Shown here: in pieces, positions 51,163-55,199 of the stretch
Numbering within the stretch: position 1 is the first letter of the stretch
Layout: each line of letters begins with the position of its first letter
Assembly (NCBI GenBank): GCA_017161655.1
Contig: JADFCV010000004.1
Location: forward strand, 1-55,199
From: Candidatus Sumerlaeota bacterium
GTDB lineage: Bacteria; Sumerlaeota; Sumerlaeia; Sumerlaeales; Sumerlaeaceae
DNA: 55,199 bases
Direction: 5' to 3'
Translations under genes and position numbers: made by a program
Notes under the pieces: model-generated
Told to the model about the DNA's origin: nothing
Database searches by the model: none
What the model saw: only the letters and a program-made list of their open reading frames with translations

Positions 51163-52522
51163 AATCTTTCCCAGTCAATTTTTTGAGCATTTTCGCTGCT
51201 TGCCGCCGGATGACAGGGCTCTTGTTTTGCAATGCTGCTTCCCACAGAGCAATCTGCTCTTCAACCGACAGCTTAAGTCTTGTGCCGCCTGCGGAATCGA
51301 AACATGCCGGGGTTGGGACTTTCTTCTCTCCGCCCGTAACTTGCTCAACGGGACTCTCTAACGCGTTCGCCTCCTCCGCTGCTGCTTGGTCGCCGATATC
51401 CTGTTCTTCTGCGGTTTCTGCCGGCGAAGCCTCTTTTTCTTCACCCACTTTGGCCGGTGATTCCTCGCGTTCTTGACGGGCGCGCTGCATCTCGCGCTGC
51501 TTACGGCGATTGGCACGTGATGGCTTAGTGGGCATTGTGGACTCCACTTTGCCAGCCTCTTCTCCTCCTTGCGCGACCGCCATTTCTACTTCCTCGCGCC
51601 CGAAGGTCCGACTCTCATCGTATGGGGCAAGGTCCTGCAGGCTGATGGCCGGTGGCGACTCCGCCGCTTCCTGTGCGAGACGTTCTTCCACCTCCGACCA
51701 CTCTTCGCTTTCATCCATGGCAGCAGGCGGCGAGGAAGGGACAACCGCCGCTGGCTCAGGCACGGAAGGCTTGAGCTCCGGCGGCAAATCCGAAACACTG
51801 GCAAAAATACTGTCCTCCAGGCCGAGTTCCTTGGGTATTCGTCCGGCAGGCTGCTCAAGATCCTGTGGCGACGCATATTTGAACAGACATCTCTCCGAAC
51901 CAATCTCGATCGTGTCGCCTTCTTGAAGTTTCTGTGTCCCGCTCAACACTTTGCCATTGATCCGCGTACGCCGCAGGGTTCCTAGGTCACGAATCTCGTA
52001 CTCAGAGCCATGGCGCCCAATAACTGCCTGTTTTTTCGCAAGGAACCAATCATCCGCGATCACAATATCGCAGTGCGGACTCTTGCCGATCGTGGTCTCA
52101 GCTTTGGTGAGCTGGATCACCTTTCCTTTCATTTTCCCCTCGGTGAAGCAGAGCACACCGATTTTGTCAGGCCGGTCCAGCACCATCGTGCGATCAGCGG
52201 CAAGAGCATCTACGATCACATCGGACTCGCTAAGTTCTTTGTTAATAAAGAGAATTTGGTGTTTGCCGATGGTAATGACATCGCCGTCAAGAATCTCAGT
52301 TTTGGTAATTCGCACGTTGTTAACAAATGTGCCGTTTGCGCTATTGAGATCCGTAAGAACATAGGAATTGCCCTGGCGCCGGATACGAGCGTGATTGCGG
52401 GAAACACTGAGATTCTCAATGACAATATCATTATCCTTGGCACGACCTAATGTGATCAGGTCTTTGTCCACAACGTAGCGCTGGATGATATTGTCACCTA
52501 GTTTGATAACGAGTTCAGGCAT
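51152..52522 (-). CDS. Double-FHA protein, second FHA degenerate
   Basis: A 456-residue protein with no membrane helix. FHA1 (about 23-85) is canonical, with LGR, SVSRNHA and NSANGTFVN. FHA2 (about 137-205) has the fold pattern (TIGKSPHCDIVIADD, YEIRDLG) but the Ser and His that bind phospho-Thr and the Asn-Gly-Thr loop are replaced by LAKKQA and TLRRTRING, so it is probably not a phosphopeptide binder. A Glu/Pro-rich charged linker follows (about 240-400), then a short C-terminal helical piece (LSVEEQIALWEAALQN). ATG with GGTGA about four bases upstream. Neighbours are a YhaN-like ATPase upstream and a phosphoesterase downstream. Confidence 0.88.
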   Translation of the reverse strand: MPELVIKLGDNIIQRYVVDKDLITLGRAKDNDIVIENLSVSRNHARIRRQGNSYVLTDLNSANGTFVNNVRITKTEILDGDVITIGKHQILFINKELSESDVIVDALAADRTMVLDRPDKIGVLCFTEGKMKGKVIQLTKAETTIGKSPHCDIVIADDWFLAKKQAVIGRHGSEYEIRDLGTLRRTRINGKVLSGTQKLQEGDTIEIGSERCLFKYASPQDLEQPAGRIPKELGLEDSIFASVSDLPPELKPSVPEPAAVVPSSPPAAMDESEEWSEVEERLAQEAAESPPAISLQDLAPYDESRTFGREEVEMAVAQGGEEAGKVESTMPTKPSRANRRKQREMQRARQEREESPAKVGEEKEASPAETAEEQDIGDQAAAEEANALESPVEQVTGGEKKVPTPACFDSAGGTRLKLSVEEQIALWEAALQNKSPVIRRQAAKMLKKLTGKDYAY

Positions 52523-52634
52523 AGGTCACCACACTGGGCGCGGCTCAACTCTGTTGTTCTCACATGTCCGCAGTGAGTTTCGAATGCAGGAACCAGCCTT
52601 GTCAAAAGCTTTTCTTGCCTGCGTCCTTTTTCGC

Positions 52635-55199
52635 TCAGTGCACCTGCACGAAAGCAAGTTGGTTGTGAATGGTTGGGTATTCTTCTTTGAGTCGGTCAAA
52701 GCGCCAACCGTGACACGTCAGCACAAGAACCTGGCGTTGCTCGGCGAGTTCGGTCAAAAAACGCACTCCTTGGGCGAAGCGCTCGTCGTCCCAGTGGGCG
52801 AAAGGCTCGTCCAAAATGAGCGGCAAGGGGCCACAATGCTTTGTAAGAATCTCACCAATGGCGATGCGCAGAAGGAAATCCAACTGGTCACGGGTGCCCC
52901 GGCTCAAGTACCCAAGCTCTTTTGCACCTTGTAGCACTTTTCCCGTAGCTCGGTCGCGTAACGTCAGCTCGAGGTTTTCTAGCACGCCAGGCTCTTCATA
53001 ATGGGGGAGAAGTCGTGGCACCAGCTCTTCTAGTTTTTTCTTAAGCTCTGCCTGCCAGTTGCGCGACACTTCCTGATGAAGCCTGGAAATCTCTTCCCGT
53101 GCCAGAGCCAAAGCATCGCGCATCTGCAGGAGCTGCTGAAGTGCTTGGTGCTTCCGTTCTCGCTCTTCTAAGATGACAGGAACTTCCGTGCGATATTTTT
53201 CGATAACACGATCGCACGCGAGGATGAGTTTTTCATGCTCTGCGCGCTTCTCTTCTAATTGCTTCCGTGCAGCCCTCAAGTCGTTTTCAAGCATTGTCCG
53301 TGGTCTCTGGAGAAGCTCTCCAAGCTGACCCAGGAAGGGATGCTTCTCGGTCAGATGGTGAAGGCGTTCCTCGAGCTGATTCTTCTCGTCAGCACGTTGT
53401 CGTTCCTCTTCCTCGCTCCAGATGTGAAACGTCCTCAGCTCGGCTTCCAGTTCGCGATACCGTTTAGCGTGACGAAGGTTCTGTCGATAGGCCTCGATTC
53501 TGGATTCCGTGGCACCTTGCGGTGTGCCCGCTTCCTCGAGGATCGCTTGCACCCGTTTTTCGAGCGACTGGAGAGCTGCTTCCTCTTCCGCAATCTCAGA
53601 TGAACGACGCTCTCTCTCTTCGCGCAATCGATCGCGCTCATGGCACTGTCTTAGGTAAAGATCAAGTTTGCGATCACACTCAGAGAGTTCCGCTACGGTT
53701 GGCGACGACCCAATGTTGGGATCAACAAGGCGCACGACCTCAAGCGCTTGGGCGAGGTTTTCTTCCCACAGCTTCTCGTGGCGAGCAAGGTTTTTGCGGT
53801 CTTCCACAATGGCTGCCACAGGGCGGCTCACTTGAGAATAGATTTCGAGCCCTAGGAGATCGCCGCTAGATAGATCGGCCTTTTTACGAATCTGATCGAA
53901 GCGTCGATTAAGTTCATCCAGGCGGTTGCGAAGCTCGCTGGCTCGACTTTCAGCTGACGCGGCCGCCTCCTGTGCTGGCCGCAATTGGGTGTCCGTAAGT
54001 TTCCGAGCACGCCAGCTGAAGCCCATGCCTGCCAGCGCGCTTACTGCGGCTGCAATCAGGCCAGCGTAGCCCTGCGAAGCATAACCGGAAAGCAACCCGG
54101 AAACCCCGCCTGCACCGCACAATAGCATCACGAGGAAGCATACAGCAGAAAAGCTGCGGAGTGTAGCGACCCTTTTGCTCACTTCCATGCACTTCTGCTG
54201 CGCTTGCGCGCGTTGCATAAGGGCTTCCTGCTGCTCGCGTTCGAGGTCGATTTGCTGACGCTGGTAGCCTCCTAGCAAAAGCGAAAGCTCTTCGCGCTCG
54301 AGGTGAGAAATCCGTTCTTCCAGCGACAGCACCTGCTCCACATCAACGCCGAGCTCGCGCAACTTTCCCTCGGCGTCCTTAATGCGATCCCTGAGTTCTT
54401 CGATTTCGTGCGCCTGCCCTTCAAGTGCCAGTACGAGTTTTCCCAGTCGGCTTGCATCGGCATCGGTAAGTTTTTCGATTCCGGGGGGATAGTCGCATAA
54501 ATTGCGCTCTATCGCCTCGAGTGGCTCCAGGACCAGGCGCTGCAGCTCGGCCTGTTTTTTCCCGAGTTGTTCGCGACGTGTTTTGATTTCCCCCCAGAGT
54601 TTTTGAAGCTCAGCGAACTTTTCCTCCGTGTACTTGGCATAGAGCTCAAGTTGCAGCTTCTTCACCAGCTTATCACTGTGTTCTTGTTTGCGCTTTGCCT
54701 GCTGTCGCAGTTCGTTTTCCAGTTCCGTCAGACGTGCTTTGTCGCGTGCATAGTCCAGCTCCACCACTCGCTTTTCTAGCCGCTCGATATCCGCGCGAGC
54801 TTGTTCAAGATGGCTAAGGAGATCCTGTTGTTGTTCTCGTTCCTTCTCGCATTCTTGGCGTCGGCGGTCGAGCTCCCGAATTTCTTTTTCCAGTCGCTCA
54901 ATCGCCGTTTGTAATTTTATTTGCTTATCTTGATAACTCACCGTGACCGAGTCGAGACGCTTAAGTGCCTCCTGTACGGAAACACCGTCCTGTGACGCCG
55001 CGGCACTCACGGCGCGCTCAATCACAGTTTGCAGGTCGTGCGTATCGCCATCGGTTCCCGTTGCCTGATCTTGTCGGAGAAGGAACGATTGAAGACACGC
55101 CTTGTACGAGAGCTGCAGCTTATCTTCTCCAAAGGAGTTATTGGGGATGGCAGCCTTCCGGTTCGTAGCAAGGTCCACGAGGAGATAATCCGGTTTTTT
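52635..55199 (-). CDS. YhaN/Rad50-like AAA ATPase with coiled coils and membrane segments (5' end beyond the window)
   Basis: The reading frame stays open to the right edge (seven further in-frame codons before the first possible GTG at 55178), so the N-terminus with Walker A is missing. What is visible, about 855 residues, is a long coiled coil with heptad-like Glu/Lys/Leu content, two adjacent hydrophobic segments in the middle (about 54020-54165), a second coiled-coil arm, and the C-terminal ATPase half with signature LSRGTRDQLDF and Walker B LPLILDEPF. This is the plan of YhaN and Rad50/SbcC relatives. The mid-protein hydrophobic pair is known in YhaN. It lies 112 bases upstream of the double-FHA gene and probably shares its transcript. 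Confidence 0.85.
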   Translation of the reverse strand, partial: KKPDYLLVDLATNRKAAIPNNSFGEDKLQLSYKACLQSFLLRQDQATGTDGDTHDLQTVIERAVSAAASQDGVSVQEALKRLDSVTVSYQDKQIKLQTAIERLEKEIRELDRRRQECEKEREQQQDLLSHLEQARADIERLEKRVVELDYARDKARLTELENELRQQAKRKQEHSDKLVKKLQLELYAKYTEEKFAELQKLWGEIKTRREQLGKKQAELQRLVLEPLEAIERNLCDYPPGIEKLTDADASRLGKLVLALEGQAHEIEELRDRIKDAEGKLRELGVDVEQVLSLEERISHLEREELSLLLGGYQRQQIDLEREQQEALMQRAQAQQKCMEVSKRVATLRSFSAVCFLVMLLCGAGGVSGLLSGYASQGYAGLIAAAVSALAGMGFSWRARKLTDTQLRPAQEAAASAESRASELRNRLDELNRRFDQIRKKADLSSGDLLGLEIYSQVSRPVAAIVEDRKNLARHEKLWEENLAQALEVVRLVDPNIGSSPTVAELSECDRKLDLYLRQCHERDRLREERERRSSEIAEEEAALQSLEKRVQAILEEAGTPQGATESRIEAYRQNLRHAKRYRELEAELRTFHIWSEEEERQRADEKNQLEERLHHLTEKHPFLGQLGELLQRPRTMLENDLRAARKQLEEKRAEHEKLILACDRVIEKYRTEVPVILEERERKHQALQQLLQMRDALALAREEISRLHQEVSRNWQAELKKKLEELVPRLLPHYEEPGVLENLELTLRDRATGKVLQGAKELGYLSRGTRDQLDFLLRIAIGEILTKHCGPLPLILDEPFAHWDDERFAQGVRFLTELAEQRQVLVLTCHGWRFDRLKEEYPTIHNQLAFVQVH

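Noticed and set aside
1..55199. CRISPR arrays, insertion sequences, prophage or integrase genes
   Set aside because: No regular short repeat-spacer pattern, transposase or integrase was seen anywhere in the window.

Overview
The window is an ordinary-looking stretch of bacterial chromosome of roughly 55% GC (estimated by eye) with dense genes on both strands, one tRNA gene, no rRNA, and no phage, insertion sequence or CRISPR array that I could see. The lipid A kinase gene lpxK, an ABC-2 polysaccharide exporter, an O-antigen-ligase-like protein and lipoproteins point to a Gram-negative cell with a decorated outer membrane. The giant GreA, a Ser/Thr kinase, several FHA proteins, large secreted TPR proteins and a plastocyanin-like secreted protein are typical of poorly sampled lineages such as Planctomycetes/PVC relatives or Sumerlaeota. 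That placement is inference from gene content only.

Layout. 1-6.7 kb: tRNA-Ala(GGC), an FHA-EAL signalling protein, an hpt-lipoprotein pair, a low-complexity secreted protein and a polytopic Ser/Thr kinase. 6.8-9.4 kb: a secreted CBM48-GH13 glucan enzyme with a visible terminator, promoter and operator-like palindrome. 9.9-18.1 kb, plus strand: long-form GreA, a ClC antiporter, a glycosyltransferase, a PepV-like peptidase and a lone sugar-ABC permease. 18.1-28.3 kb, mixed strands: a free-standing PilT N-terminal domain, an aminotransferase, a cupredoxin-like protein, an NtrC-type regulator, pcm, a corrinoid adenosyltransferase, a MATE exporter, a polyprenyl synthase and a TPR protein.

28.3-42.4 kb is a plus-strand surface-glycan locus: O-antigen-ligase-like protein, two GT4 enzymes, a 954-residue secreted TPR protein, the Wzm/Wzt exporter (Wzt with an extra C-terminal domain), a GT39-like membrane glycosyltransferase, a polyprenyl-phosphate sugar synthase and lpxK. 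A cysteine desulfurase gene is embedded in it. Several junctions are overlaps of 1 to 8 bases, so much of it is probably co-transcribed. The likely scheme is cytoplasmic glycan assembly, Wzm/Wzt export, polymerisation or ligation, and periplasmic modification by GT39 using the polyprenyl-phosphate sugar.

42.5-55.2 kb holds a 78-residue Cys/His protein, an AhbC/NirJ-like radical SAM enzyme, a double-GNAT protein, rpsL and hslV away from their usual partners, a zinc dehydrogenase, a B12-type radical SAM protein with an unexplained C-terminal region, and a minus-strand cluster of a YhaN/Rad50-like ATPase (cut by the window end), a double-FHA protein and a metallophosphoesterase. The most interesting theme is phospho-threonine signalling: the kinase linker carries four T-x-x-[D/E] sites of the kind FHA domains bind, and two FHA proteins lie in the same window, one fused to a c-di-GMP phosphodiesterase domain.
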